Shown here one piece after another: positions 17,675 through 24,428 of a stretch of 39,957 nt of DNA. Each line of letters starts with the position of its first letter. Positions within the stretch are counted from its first letter, which is position 1. Origin of the DNA: Sphingomonas hengshuiensis. Its GTDB lineage: Bacteria > Pseudomonadota > Alphaproteobacteria > Sphingomonadales > Sphingomonadaceae. A model generated the notes under the pieces. It had not been told where the DNA came from. It ran no database searches and saw only the letters and a program-made list of their open reading frames with translations. The stretch covers positions 1 through 39,957 of the forward strand of contig QFNF01000030.1 in assembly GCA_003240755.1 (NCBI GenBank), given 5' to 3'. Both the position numbers and the translations under genes were made by a program.

Positions 17675-18232
17675 CTACCGGCAGACCACCTGTCCACGAT
17701 CGACCGACCGGCCGAGCAGCGCGCCCGCACCGCCGCCGATCAGCGTGCCGAGCAGCCGCGAATCGCCGCCCGCGATCAGGTTGCCCAGCACTCCGCCGCC
17801 CAGGCCGCCGACGATCAGGCCGGTGGTCCCGTCGTTGCGGCGGCAATAATAACGCCCGTTCTGCCCGCGATAGATGCGGTCGTTGCGGGTCAGCGCCCGC
17901 TGGCGATAATATTGCCCGTCGCGATAATAGCGATCGGCGTAATAGCGGTTCTGCCCCGGCTCCAGCCGGTTGTAGTTATAGTTGCGATAGCCGCGCCAGT
18001 CGCGCTGGTCGCGGCGGGCATCGTTCACGTCGCGGCGATAGTCGCGATCGGCCCGGCGCACGTCGCGCCGGCTGTCGGCGTTGCTCACGTCGCGGCGATA
18101 GTCGCGGCGGGCATCGCGAACCTCGTCGCGATATTCCTGCCGCGGGGTCTGCGCCATCGCCGGGGCGGCGGCGATTGTCGGCAAGGTCGTGGCCGCGACC
18201 AGCGCGGCGAGCATCGGGAAACGCACTCGCAT
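17675..18232 (-). CDS. Exported glycine-zipper protein with Arg/Tyr/Asp-rich repeats
   Basis: A protein of 185 residues with a signal peptide ending APAMAQ. The middle, about 30-110, is a charged repeat built on variants of RRDYRRDVxDARR and is rich in Arg, Asp and Tyr. The C-terminus holds a glycine zipper (GLIVGGLGGGVLGNLIAG, then LLGTLIGGGAGALLG) of the 2TM family found in outer-membrane 17-kDa-antigen-like proteins. It probably associates with a membrane from the periplasmic side. AGGAG sits three bases before the ATG. It is common in sphingomonads but its role is unknown. Confidence 0.85.
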   Translation of the reverse strand: MRVRFPMLAALVAATTLPTIAAAPAMAQTPRQEYRDEVRDARRDYRRDVSNADSRRDVRRADRDYRRDVNDARRDQRDWRGYRNYNYNRLEPGQNRYYADRYYRDGQYYRQRALTRNDRIYRGQNGRYYCRRNDGTTGLIVGGLGGGVLGNLIAGGDSRLLGTLIGGGAGALLGRSVDRGQVVCR

Positions 18233-18280
18233 TACTCCTGTCCAGAGGATGGGTGTAAAACGATGCGTACCCCGGCCGTG

Positions 18281-18294
18281 TTGCGTGAACGCAA
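18281..18294. promoter_or_regulatory. Perfect 14-base dyad upstream of the glycine-zipper gene
   Basis: TTGCGT-GA-ACGCAA is a perfect inverted repeat about 50 bases before the ATG of the glycine-zipper gene and 24 bases downstream of the stop of the mannose-6-phosphate isomerase gene. Read on the minus strand, the first arm resembles a -35 box, but no matching -10 is evident. It is a candidate operator of unknown binder. Confidence 0.3.
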
Positions 18295-18318
18295 AACTAC
18301 CTGCCGTTCATATTGACG

Positions 18319-19143
18319 TCAGGCGTATTGCTTGCCCGGATAGGCGAACAGCAGGTCGGCATCCTCGCTCGCGCGCAACTGCACCGCGCCTTCGAAGGTC
18401 AGGCAGTCGCCGGCCGTCCAGGCCGTCCCGTCGGCGCTGCCATGGCCGGTGACGGGCACGAACCAGCCCTTGACGCCGGCGGGCACCGTCACCGTGCGTT
18501 CGCCCCCGGTCCAGCGTTCCAGCACGAACTTGGGACCATCGACCAGGATCGAGCGGTCCTGCGCGATCCTGCCCGGTGCCGGCGGGGCGACGAACGGCCG
18601 CGCGTCCGAGACCGCGACGCCATCCTCCAGATGCAGCTCGCGCGGACGGCCATAATCGTACAGCCGGTACGTCGTTTCCGAATTCTGCTGGATCTCGATC
18701 AGCGTGATCCCCGCGCCGATCGCATGGACCGTGCCGGACTTCGCATAGAAGAAATCGCCGGCCTTCACCGGTTTCCAGTCGAGCTTCGCCTCGATCGATC
18801 CGTCGAGCGCCGCGTCGCGCAACTGTTCGGCGGTCATCGGTTCGAGCGTGCCCAGCGCGATGGTCGAATCGGGTTCGGCGGCCAGCAGCGTCCAGCATTC
18901 GTCCTTGCCGCGCGGAAGCCCGCGCGCCTGGGCCTGCTGGTCGTCGGGATGGACCTGTACCGACAGCTTTTCCGACGTGAACAGATATTTGACGAGCAGG
19001 TCGGGGGTGTCGTCGCCCGGCGTCTTGTACCAGATTTCCCCGACCGGATCGGCGTCGGCCGGCTGGTCGGCGAACCCGAAGCCGAGGGAATGGCGCCCCC
19101 ACGGCTTTTCCACGCGGTGCATCTCGAGCTTGGTGACGGGCAT
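18319..19143 (-). CDS. manA: Class I mannose-6-phosphate isomerase
   Basis: Interconverts mannose 6-phosphate and fructose 6-phosphate, feeding GDP-mannose and surface polysaccharide synthesis. The 274-residue protein has the short bacterial cupin form. Zinc-binding residues are visible in SVQVHPDD and KDECW, followed by SGTVHAIGAGITLIEIQQNSETTYRLYDYGR (key part GTVHAIGAG). The start at 19143 (MPVTKLEMHRVEKPWG) matches homologues; an upstream ATG at 19185 adds 14 unlikely residues. The gene diverges from bamD across 142 bases. Nothing visible is missing. Confidence 0.93.
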   Translation of the reverse strand: MPVTKLEMHRVEKPWGRHSLGFGFADQPADADPVGEIWYKTPGDDTPDLLVKYLFTSEKLSVQVHPDDQQAQARGLPRGKDECWTLLAAEPDSTIALGTLEPMTAEQLRDAALDGSIEAKLDWKPVKAGDFFYAKSGTVHAIGAGITLIEIQQNSETTYRLYDYGRPRELHLEDGVAVSDARPFVAPPAPGRIAQDRSILVDGPKFVLERWTGGERTVTVPAGVKGWFVPVTGHGSADGTAWTAGDCLTFEGAVQLRASEDADLLFAYPGKQYA

Positions 19144-19200
19144 GAATACGCTCCGGAACGTCGTTGAACGGGTCCATGCTTCCATGCGCGAACCGGACCG

Positions 19201-19261
19201 TTCGCGCTACCCCCGACGTACCGGCGAACGGGCACGCGAAAGGGACTGTTCGCGTTACCCC
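19201..19261. promoter_or_regulatory. Direct repeats TTCGCGYTACCCC between manA and bamD
   Basis: TTCGCGCTACCCC (19201-19213) and TTCGCGTTACCCC (19249-19261) are twelve of thirteen identical and 48 bases apart. Spacing close to a multiple of the helical repeat would place them on nearly the same face. They lie in the only gap between the divergent manA and bamD genes. They could be binding sites for a regulator or the remains of a short duplication. Confidence 0.3.
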
Positions 19262-19285
19262 TGCCGCAGTAGAAGCGTCGCCCAT

Positions 19286-20260
19286 ATGCGTACCGTATCG
19301 ACCCGCGCGTCTGCGCTCATCCTCGTCGCCCTTGCCGGTGTCGGCCTCTCCGCCTGTGCCCGTGGCGGTGCCGGCGCCGGGCGCGACCTGCCCTATGTCG
19401 CGCGCGACGTGGGCACGCTCTATTCCGCGGCCAAGAGCCGGCTCGACCGGCACCAGTACAAGGTCGCCGCCGCGCTGTTCGACGAGGTCGAACGCCAGCA
19501 CCCCTATTCGGTCTGGGCCCGCCGCGCGCAGTTGATGGGCGCGTTCAGCTATTATCTCGACGCCGACTATACGAAGGCGATCGCGGGGGCGCAGCGCTTC
19601 CTGTCGGTCCATCCCGGCAACCGCGACGCGCCCTATGCCTATTATCTGATCGCGCTCAGCTATTACGAACAGATCAGCGACGTGACCCGTGACCAGAAGA
19701 TCACGATGCAGGCGATGGACGCGCTGGGCGAACTGTCGCGCCGCTATCCCAACACCTCCTATGCCGCCGATGCGCGGCTGAAGCTCGACCTGGTGCGCGA
19801 TCACCTGGCCGGCAAGGAGATGGAGATCGGCCGCTTCTATCAGCAGCGCGGCCAGTGGCTCGCCGCGTCGATGCGCTTCCGCTCGGTGATCGACCAGTAT
19901 CAGACGACGACCCACGCGCCCGAAGCGCTGATGCGGCTGACCGAAACCTATCTGGCGCTGGGCGTGCCGGTCGAGGCGAAGAAGTCGGCGGCGGTGCTCG
20001 GCGTAAACTATCCCGGTACCGACTGGTACAAGCGCGCCTACGACCTCATCAACGACAAGTCGCCGCCGCCGCCCAAGCCGATTCCCGTCACCTATGCCAA
20101 GCCCAAGCCGCTGACCGGCGAGGTGAAGCTGGAGGAGGACAACGAACCGCCGGTCCAGCCCACCACCACCCCGCCGCCGGTCACGCCGTCGCCGGTCGGC
20201 CCGACCACCGGCGCCTCGGGCGGCAGCCCCGGTGCACCGGGCGGCGTCCCGAACAACTGA
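19286..20260 (+). CDS. bamD: Outer-membrane assembly lipoprotein BamD
   Basis: BamD is the essential lipoprotein partner of BamA in folding outer-membrane beta-barrels. The 324-residue protein has lipobox LSAC (C24) and then tetratricopeptide repeats typical of the family (YNSAK-like start LYSAAKSRLDRHQYKVAAALFDEVE, key part KVAAALFDEVERQHPYS). Other matches are GAFSYYLDADYTKAIAGAQRFL and RYPNTSYAADA. A Pro/Gly-rich tail after about residue 265 is longer than in E. coli BamD, with runs of PPPP and TTTPPPVTPSP. The start at 19286 is the first codon of a clean signal peptide; earlier in-frame codons lie in the neighbouring antisense gene. Confidence 0.93.
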   Translation: MRTVSTRASALILVALAGVGLSACARGGAGAGRDLPYVARDVGTLYSAAKSRLDRHQYKVAAALFDEVERQHPYSVWARRAQLMGAFSYYLDADYTKAIAGAQRFLSVHPGNRDAPYAYYLIALSYYEQISDVTRDQKITMQAMDALGELSRRYPNTSYAADARLKLDLVRDHLAGKEMEIGRFYQQRGQWLAASMRFRSVIDQYQTTTHAPEALMRLTETYLALGVPVEAKKSAAVLGVNYPGTDWYKRAYDLINDKSPPPPKPIPVTYAKPKPLTGEVKLEEDNEPPVQPTTTPPPVTPSPVGPTTGASGGSPGAPGGVPNN

Positions 20261-20271
20261 AGCTGTCGACG

Positions 20272-20300
20272 CGTCACCCCGGACCCGATCCGGGGTGACG
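20272..20300. terminator. Perfect 12-pair hairpin after bamD
   Basis: Arms 20272-20283 and 20289-20300 pair perfectly around the loop CCCGA, beginning eleven bases after the bamD stop. There is no T tract. The right arm, TCCGGGGTGACG, also occurs at 9024-9035 as a half copy between the fuconate dehydratase gene and the RND operon. So this is a repeated palindromic element that may double as the bamD transcript end. Confidence 0.55.
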
Positions 20301-20335
20301 ATTGCCCGGGTCCGTCCGGCCCGACCGATTGCCAT

Positions 20336-20431
20336 CGTCACCCCCGCGAAGGCGGGAGCCCATGCACGCCGGCGTAGCGACTCCGTCCGACCCGTCGGCG
20401 ACAATGGATTCCCGCCTCCGCGGGAATGACG
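20336..20431. repeat. REP-like inverted pair upstream of recN
   Basis: A unit with core CCCGCGAAGGCGGGAG (20342-20357) faces a unit with core TTCCCGCCTCCGCGGGAA (20409-20426). Both end in CGTCA/TGACG at their outer sides. The layout matches the pairs at 4199-4287 and 22552-22647, with sequence drift in the stems. It occupies most of the 301-base gap between bamD and recN; the remaining 100 bases before recN hold the LexA site. Confidence 0.75.
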
Positions 20432-20527
20432 AACACGGTCGAGACGCCGTGACTGGCAAGGTACGCGGATCCCGCACCTTGTCGGGAGCGTCCCTGCAAA
20501 ACCACCCCGCCTCACACGAAGCCATTT

Positions 20528-20542
20528 GTTCTCCCGCTGTTC
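20528..20542 (+). promoter_or_regulatory. LexA (SOS) box of recN
   Basis: GTTC-TCCCGCT-GTTC is an exact match to the GTTC-N7-GTTC direct repeat recognised by LexA in alphaproteobacteria. It ends 19 bases before the recN ATG at 20562. I found no other copy in the intergenic sequence I examined. It predicts that recN is induced by DNA damage. Confidence 0.85.
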
Positions 20543-20561
20543 CGCAGGTATGGAGGGCGCG

Positions 20562-22226
20562 ATGCTGATGGCGCTTTCCATTCGTGACGTGGTGCTGATC
20601 GAGGCGCTCGACCTCGATTTCTCCGCCGGGCTTGGCGTGCTGACCGGGGAAACCGGCGCGGGCAAGTCGATCCTGCTCGACGCGCTGGGGCTGGCGCTCG
20701 GCGCACGGGGCGATACCGCGCTGGTCCGCCACGGCGCCAGACAGGCGGCGGTCACGGCGATCTTCGCCCCCCCGGCGGCCGACGGGCCGGTCGCCCGGCT
20801 GTTCGACGACAACGGCCTCGACCTCGAACCCGGCGAGCCGCTCATCATCCGCCGCATCGTCAAGGCCGATGGCGGCAGCCGCGGCTTCGTCAACGATCAG
20901 CCGGCGTCCGCCGGGCTGCTGCGCGACCTCGCGCCGCATCTGGTCGAAATCCACGGCCAGCACGACGATCGCGGCCTGCTCAACCCGCGCGGCCACCGCG
21001 CGCTGCTCGACGGGTTCGGCCGCATCGATACCGCGCCGCTCAAAGGCGCCTATCGCGACTGGCGCGATGCCGAGGCGGCACTGGCCACCGCGCTGGACGG
21101 GATCGAGGGGGCGCAACGCGACCGCGAGTGGCTCGAACATGCGGTCGGCGAACTGACCGCGCTCGCGCCCGAGCCCGGCGAGGAGGAGGCGCTGGACGAA
21201 CGCCGCCGCGCGATGCAACGCGCCGAAAAGGTCGCGGGCGACCTGACCCAGGTCGAGCAACGCCTCGATGGTCCCGATGGCGCGGTGTCGGCCCTGCGCC
21301 AGGCCGCCCGCGCGCTCGAACGCATCGCCGAGGCGCATCCCGCGCTCACCGAATCGCTCGCCGCCGTCGATCGCGCGCTGGCCGAGGCGGAAGCGGCCGA
21401 GGCTGCGCTGCGCGAGGCGACCGATGCCCTCGCATTCGATGCCGGCGCGCTGGAGGACGACGAATCGCGGCTGTTCGCGCTCAGGGCCATGGCGCGCAAG
21501 CATCGCGTCCAGCCCGACGACCTCGCCACGCTGGCCGACGACCTTGCCGCGCGCCTCGCGCTGCTCGAATCGGGGGAGGCCGGGATCGGCGCGCTCGAAA
21601 CCGGCGTCGCCACCGCCCGTACCGCCTATGCCCGGGAGGCCGACCGCGTCCATGCCGCCCGCCTCGACGCCGCCGCCCGCCTCGACGCGGCGGTGGCGGG
21701 CGAACTCGCGCCGCTCAAGCTCGATGCGGCGCGCTTCCGCACCGTCGTCGCCGAACTCGACGACGGCCAATGGTCGTCGGCGGGCCGCGACCGGGTGGAA
21801 TTCGAAATCTCCACCAACCCCGGTGCCCCCTTCGCCCCGCTCGCCAAGATCGCCAGCGGCGGCGAACTCTCGCGCTTCATCCTCGCGCTGAAGGTCGCGC
21901 TGGCCGAAGAAGGCGGGGCGGCGACGATGATCTTCGACGAGATCGATCGCGGGGTCGGCGGCGCGGTGGCCTCGGCGATCGGCGACCGCCTCGCCCGGCT
22001 GTCGCGCGCCACCCAACTGCTGGTCGTCACCCACAGCCCGCAGGTCGCGGCGCGCGGGCACCGCCACCTGCTGATCGCCAAGAGCCATGACGGCACCGTC
22101 ACCCGCACCGGCGTGCGGCCGCTGTCGAGCGACGAACGCCGCGAGGAGATCGCGCGGATGCTCTCGGGCGCCGAGATCACCGACGAGGCCCGCGCCCAGG
22201 CCCGCCGCCTGATCGAGCCGGCGTGA
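20562..22226 (+). CDS. recN: DNA repair protein RecN (SMC-like ATPase)
   Basis: RecN acts in double-strand-break repair, holding DNA ends or sister chromatids for recombination. The 554-residue protein starts LSIRDVVLIEALDLDF and has Walker A GETGAGKS (residues 29-36), RGFVNDQP and IHGQHDDRGLLNP. A long Ala/Glu/Arg-rich coiled coil spans about 155-400. The signature KIASGGELSRFILALK and Walker B ATMIFDEIDRGVGG follow, then VTHSPQVAARG. Translation starts at 20562, with GGAGG upstream; nearby ATGs at 20550 and 20568 are alternatives. The LexA box shows SOS control. The stop overlaps the GTG start of the next small gene (GTGA). Confidence 0.97.
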   Translation: MLMALSIRDVVLIEALDLDFSAGLGVLTGETGAGKSILLDALGLALGARGDTALVRHGARQAAVTAIFAPPAADGPVARLFDDNGLDLEPGEPLIIRRIVKADGGSRGFVNDQPASAGLLRDLAPHLVEIHGQHDDRGLLNPRGHRALLDGFGRIDTAPLKGAYRDWRDAEAALATALDGIEGAQRDREWLEHAVGELTALAPEPGEEEALDERRRAMQRAEKVAGDLTQVEQRLDGPDGAVSALRQAARALERIAEAHPALTESLAAVDRALAEAEAAEAALREATDALAFDAGALEDDESRLFALRAMARKHRVQPDDLATLADDLAARLALLESGEAGIGALETGVATARTAYAREADRVHAARLDAAARLDAAVAGELAPLKLDAARFRTVVAELDDGQWSSAGRDRVEFEISTNPGAPFAPLAKIASGGELSRFILALKVALAEEGGAATMIFDEIDRGVGGAVASAIGDRLARLSRATQLLVVTHSPQVAARGHRHLLIAKSHDGTVTRTGVRPLSSDERREEIARMLSGAEITDEARAQARRLIEPA

Positions 22227-22537
22227 GCGACCCGCCCCGCACGCCCGACGGCCGCTATATCGTGGTCGACGGCGTGCTGTGGCGCGCGACCCGTCCCGAC
22301 CTGTCGGACGAGGACCGCGAACGGCTGGTCCACGACCTGATGGAGGCAAGGCGCGCGGTCGGGGCCGGCAAGCGCGCGGGGGACGACACCGCGGTGGCGA
22401 AGGCGCGCCGCGCGGTCGATGCGGCCAAGGTCGCGCTGGGCGAACGCGGACCGGTCTGGTGGGACGACGGCGCGGCCGACCATAACCGACGCAAGGTCGA
22501 GAACACGCCCTATGCCGACTGGTGGGCGAGGCGGTAG
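22223..22537 (+). CDS. Small conserved-looking protein coupled to recN
   Basis: A protein of 104 residues. It opens with TPDGRYIVVDGVLWRATRPDLS, has a central basic helix rich in Arg, Ala and Lys (MEARRAVGAGKRAGDDTAVA), and ends ENTPYADWWARR. No named domain is recognised. The start is GTG overlapping the recN stop, so it should be translated along with RecN and share its SOS control. Its role might be related to repair, but I infer that only from position. Confidence 0.75.
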   Translation: MSDPPRTPDGRYIVVDGVLWRATRPDLSDEDRERLVHDLMEARRAVGAGKRAGDDTAVAKARRAVDAAKVALGERGPVWWDDGAADHNRRKVENTPYADWWARR

Positions 22538-22551
22538 GCCCCACCTCCGTT

Positions 22552-22647
22552 CGTCACTCCCGCGAAGGCGGGAGTCCATATGCGCCGACCGTCTTGATGG
22601 AGTCGCATTCGATGCGTGTATGGATTCCCGCCTTCGCGGGAATGGCG
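22552..22647. repeat. REP-like inverted pair downstream of the recN operon
   Basis: Units with core CTCCCGCGAAGGCGGGAG (22557-22574) and TTCCCGCCTTCGCGGGAA (22625-22642) face each other around a centre of about 50 bases. Both are flanked by CCATA/TATGGA. They closely match the pair at 20336-20431, so the recN operon is bracketed by related elements. A role as transcript-end structure is possible. Confidence 0.8.
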
Positions 22648-22776
22648 GGGTGGTTGCACGACGGCATGGTAGTGGGACGGAACGCCAAGCTATCTGGCGG
22701 CAGGCAGATGGGCTTTCGATCGACCCCTTCCTTCCGGCGATGGCGCGAAACGGTTTCCTACAATGCCGCGGCCTGC

Positions 22777-22868
22777 CACACTCGCTGGTGCTCTTTGACA
22801 ACCACATCCCGCGCGATCCAGAACAACGACTGCACGAAAACGTGGCGAGTGTGAACTTAGTGAACTTT
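22777..22868. other. Unexplained intergenic segment with inverted and tandem repeats
   Basis: CACACTCGC (22777-22785) pairs perfectly with GCGAGTGTG (22845-22853). A nine-base tandem repeat follows, GTGAACTTA then GTGAACTTT (22851-22868). A TTGACA lies at 22795-22800 but no -10 box follows at the right distance. Base composition is less GC-rich than the surrounding genes. I see no convincing reading frame. The segment sits between the REP pair and the branched element at 22900, and could be part of a non-coding RNA or the trace of an insertion. Confidence 0.4.
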
Positions 22869-22899
22869 GACCACATGGTGGACGGATCGGGCCCCGCCA

Positions 22900-23050
22900 C
22901 GGGCAAGGCCGGCATCGAGGTCGATCGTGCCCCCGGCACGATCTGCGGACTGCGGGGCAGTCCGCACCTCGATGCCCGTCGGACGGCGCTTTGGGCGCCG
23001 CCGGCCGGACGCGCCTTCAGGCCCGGCGCAGCTTCGCTGCACCTTGCCCG
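22900..23050. ncRNA. Candidate multi-branched structured element downstream of the alkA-type gene
   Basis: The sequence contains nested perfect inverted repeats that fold into a branched form. A nine-pair outer stem joins 22900-22908 to 23042-23050. Inside, an eleven-base stem (22911-22921 with 22966-22976) holds two side-by-side hairpins: nine pairs (22923-22931/22935-22943, loop CCC) and ten pairs (22944-22953/22957-22966, loop GGG, sharing one base with the enclosing stem). Further hairpins are at 22984-23000 (CGGCGC/GCGCCG) and 23028-23040 (GCAGC-TTC-GCTGC). It ends seven bases from the stop of the glycosylase gene. Strand and transcription are unknown; it may be an RNA, a mobile palindrome or a 3' end structure. 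Confidence 0.4.
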
Positions 23051-23057
23051 GCGCGCC

Positions 23058-23702
23058 CTAGATCGCGCTGTTCTTCGCCGCCTTCGTTGCCGGATCGAAC
23101 ATGTAATGGTGCCACGCGAACACCGTCGCCGCGCTGCGATGCGGGCGCCATTTCTCCGCCAGTGCGCGGGTCGCCCTTTCGCTCGGCCGCTCGGGCAGGC
23201 CGAGGATGCGCCCGATCTCGACCTGTACCGCCAGGTCGCCCGCCGGCCAGACGTCCAGCCGTCCCTCGGCGAACAGCAGGTATATTTCGGCCGACCACCG
23301 CCCGATCCCCTTGACCCGCACCAACTGGGCGATCGCTTCTTCATCGTCCGCCGGCAGGTCGGCAAGGTTCAGCCGCCCGCTCAGCACCTCGTCCGCCAGG
23401 CTGCGGGCATAGCCGATCTTCTGCCGCGACAGGCCGGCGGCGCGCAGTTCCTCGTCGGTCTTGGTTGCGATCCGGCTGGGGTCGGCGGCATCGCCCAGTG
23501 TCGCCTCCAGCTTCCTCCACACCGCGTCCGCCGCCTTGTAGCTCACCTGCTGCCCGACGATCGTGCGCAGCAGCGTCACGTAACCGCGCTCGCGGATGCG
23601 CGGTTCGGGATAGCCGGCATAGGCGAGCGCGGTCGCGAAGCCCGGTTCGATGGCAGCCAGCGCGTCGAGCGAGGTGCGCAACTGATCGGCGGAAAGGCCC
23701 AT
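23058..23702 (-). CDS. DNA-3-methyladenine glycosylase II (AlkA-type, HhH-GPD)
   Basis: Excises alkylated purines from DNA in base excision repair. The protein has 214 residues, shorter than E. coli AlkA because it lacks its N-terminal domain, as is usual for this bacterial subfamily. The helix-hairpin-helix is LVRVKGIGRWSAEIYLL (127-143), with the catalytic aspartate D156 in VWPAGDLAVQ. TIVGQQVSYKAADAVWRKL is the conserved earlier part of the fold. AAGGA lies seven bases before the ATG at 23702; upstream ATGs at 23726 and 23738 would add a few residues. It diverges from the ferredoxin gene across 60 bases. Structured DNA begins immediately after its stop. Confidence 0.92.
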   Translation of the reverse strand: MGLSADQLRTSLDALAAIEPGFATALAYAGYPEPRIRERGYVTLLRTIVGQQVSYKAADAVWRKLEATLGDAADPSRIATKTDEELRAAGLSRQKIGYARSLADEVLSGRLNLADLPADDEEAIAQLVRVKGIGRWSAEIYLLFAEGRLDVWPAGDLAVQVEIGRILGLPERPSERATRALAEKWRPHRSAATVFAWHHYMFDPATKAAKNSAI

Positions 23703-23762
23703 GCAGCGGTCCTTGAAAAGCGTCATCGGCCCCGGCATGGGACGGCGACAGGAGAATGAACG

Positions 23763-24080
23763 ATGCCCATGCTTACCGTCGTCGACCGTGTCGGGGAAGA
23801 ACGAACCGTGGACGCGGAGGTCGGGCTGTCGGTCATGGAAGTGCTGAAGATCAACGGCTTCGACGAATTGCTGGCACTGTGCGGCGGCTGCTGTTCGTGC
23901 GCGACCTGCCATGTGCATGTCGACCCGGCGTGGCTCGATCGCCTGCCGCCGATGAGCGAGGATGAGGACGACCTGCTCGACGCGGTGGACGACCGCGACG
24001 CCACGTCGCGGCTGTCGTGCCAGGTGCCGGTGACGGACGCGCTGGATGGACTCAAAATCACCATTGCAGACGAGGACTAG
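23763..24080 (+). CDS. [2Fe-2S] ferredoxin (adrenodoxin/ISC type)
   Basis: A soluble electron carrier of 105 residues. Four cysteines spaced C40-x5-C46-x2-C49-x36-C86 match the adrenodoxin-type cluster motif. Two further cysteines, C43 and C44, fall within the first loop. The acidic segment SEDEDDLLDAVDDRD is typical of ferredoxins that dock to reductases or cytochromes P450. AGGAG precedes the ATG. The partner is not visible in the window. Similar proteins serve P450s and ring-hydroxylating enzymes or Fe-S assembly; the sequence alone does not say which. Confidence 0.93.
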   Translation: MPMLTVVDRVGEERTVDAEVGLSVMEVLKINGFDELLALCGGCCSCATCHVHVDPAWLDRLPPMSEDEDDLLDAVDDRDATSRLSCQVPVTDALDGLKITIADED

Positions 24081-24112
24081 AGACGCGGTAGAGCTAGCCT
24101 CAGGCGCAACAT

Positions 24113-24386
24113 GCCCCGCCCGGCCGGCGGGGCAGCGCCCATGTCGGGTTATGAAGCAGGGCCGTCGGGTTCTCGACGGACGCTTCTCGACAGGCGCGAA
24201 GCTGCTCGAACTGAACGGGTATCTTCAGGCGGGACAGGGTGGCGTTTGGTGCGACCCCTGTCCCCGCCCATTCCGTCTGGTTCGAGCAGGGATCGAGCCA
24301 AGTCGAGAGCCCGTATCGAGAACGGGGTTCCGCGAACACCACCCGCCATGGGCAAAGCCCATGGCGTCGGTCGGGCCGCTGGCCCG
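24113..24386. other. Hairpin-rich non-coding region downstream of the ferredoxin gene
   Basis: This fills most of the 348-base gap to rlmB. Perfect or near-perfect stems occur in series: GCCCCGCC/GGCGGGGC (24113-24133); CCGTCG/CGACGG (24162-24179); a twelve-pair stem with one bulge (24228-24239 with 24256-24268); TGGTTCGA/TCGAGCCA with one G-U pair (24278-24300); CCCGT/ACGGG (24310-24326); a ten-pair stem with AAA loop (24344-24366); and CGGGCC/GGCCCG (24372-24386). No T tract follows any of them and no convincing reading frame is present. The series may be a structured RNA or a cluster of palindromic repeats. Confidence 0.4.
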
Positions 24387-24428
24387 CCGGCCGCGTTTGG
24401 CAGGGTGCGAATCAGCGTCGCTAATTCG

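Noticed and set aside
18308..22544. Two long minus-strand frames opposite bamD and recN
   Set aside because: They cross intergenic REP elements and are antisense to clear genes; composition is that of a shadow frame.
22795..22824. TTGACA as a promoter of a small RNA
   Set aside because: No acceptable -10 hexamer occurs 16-18 bases downstream.
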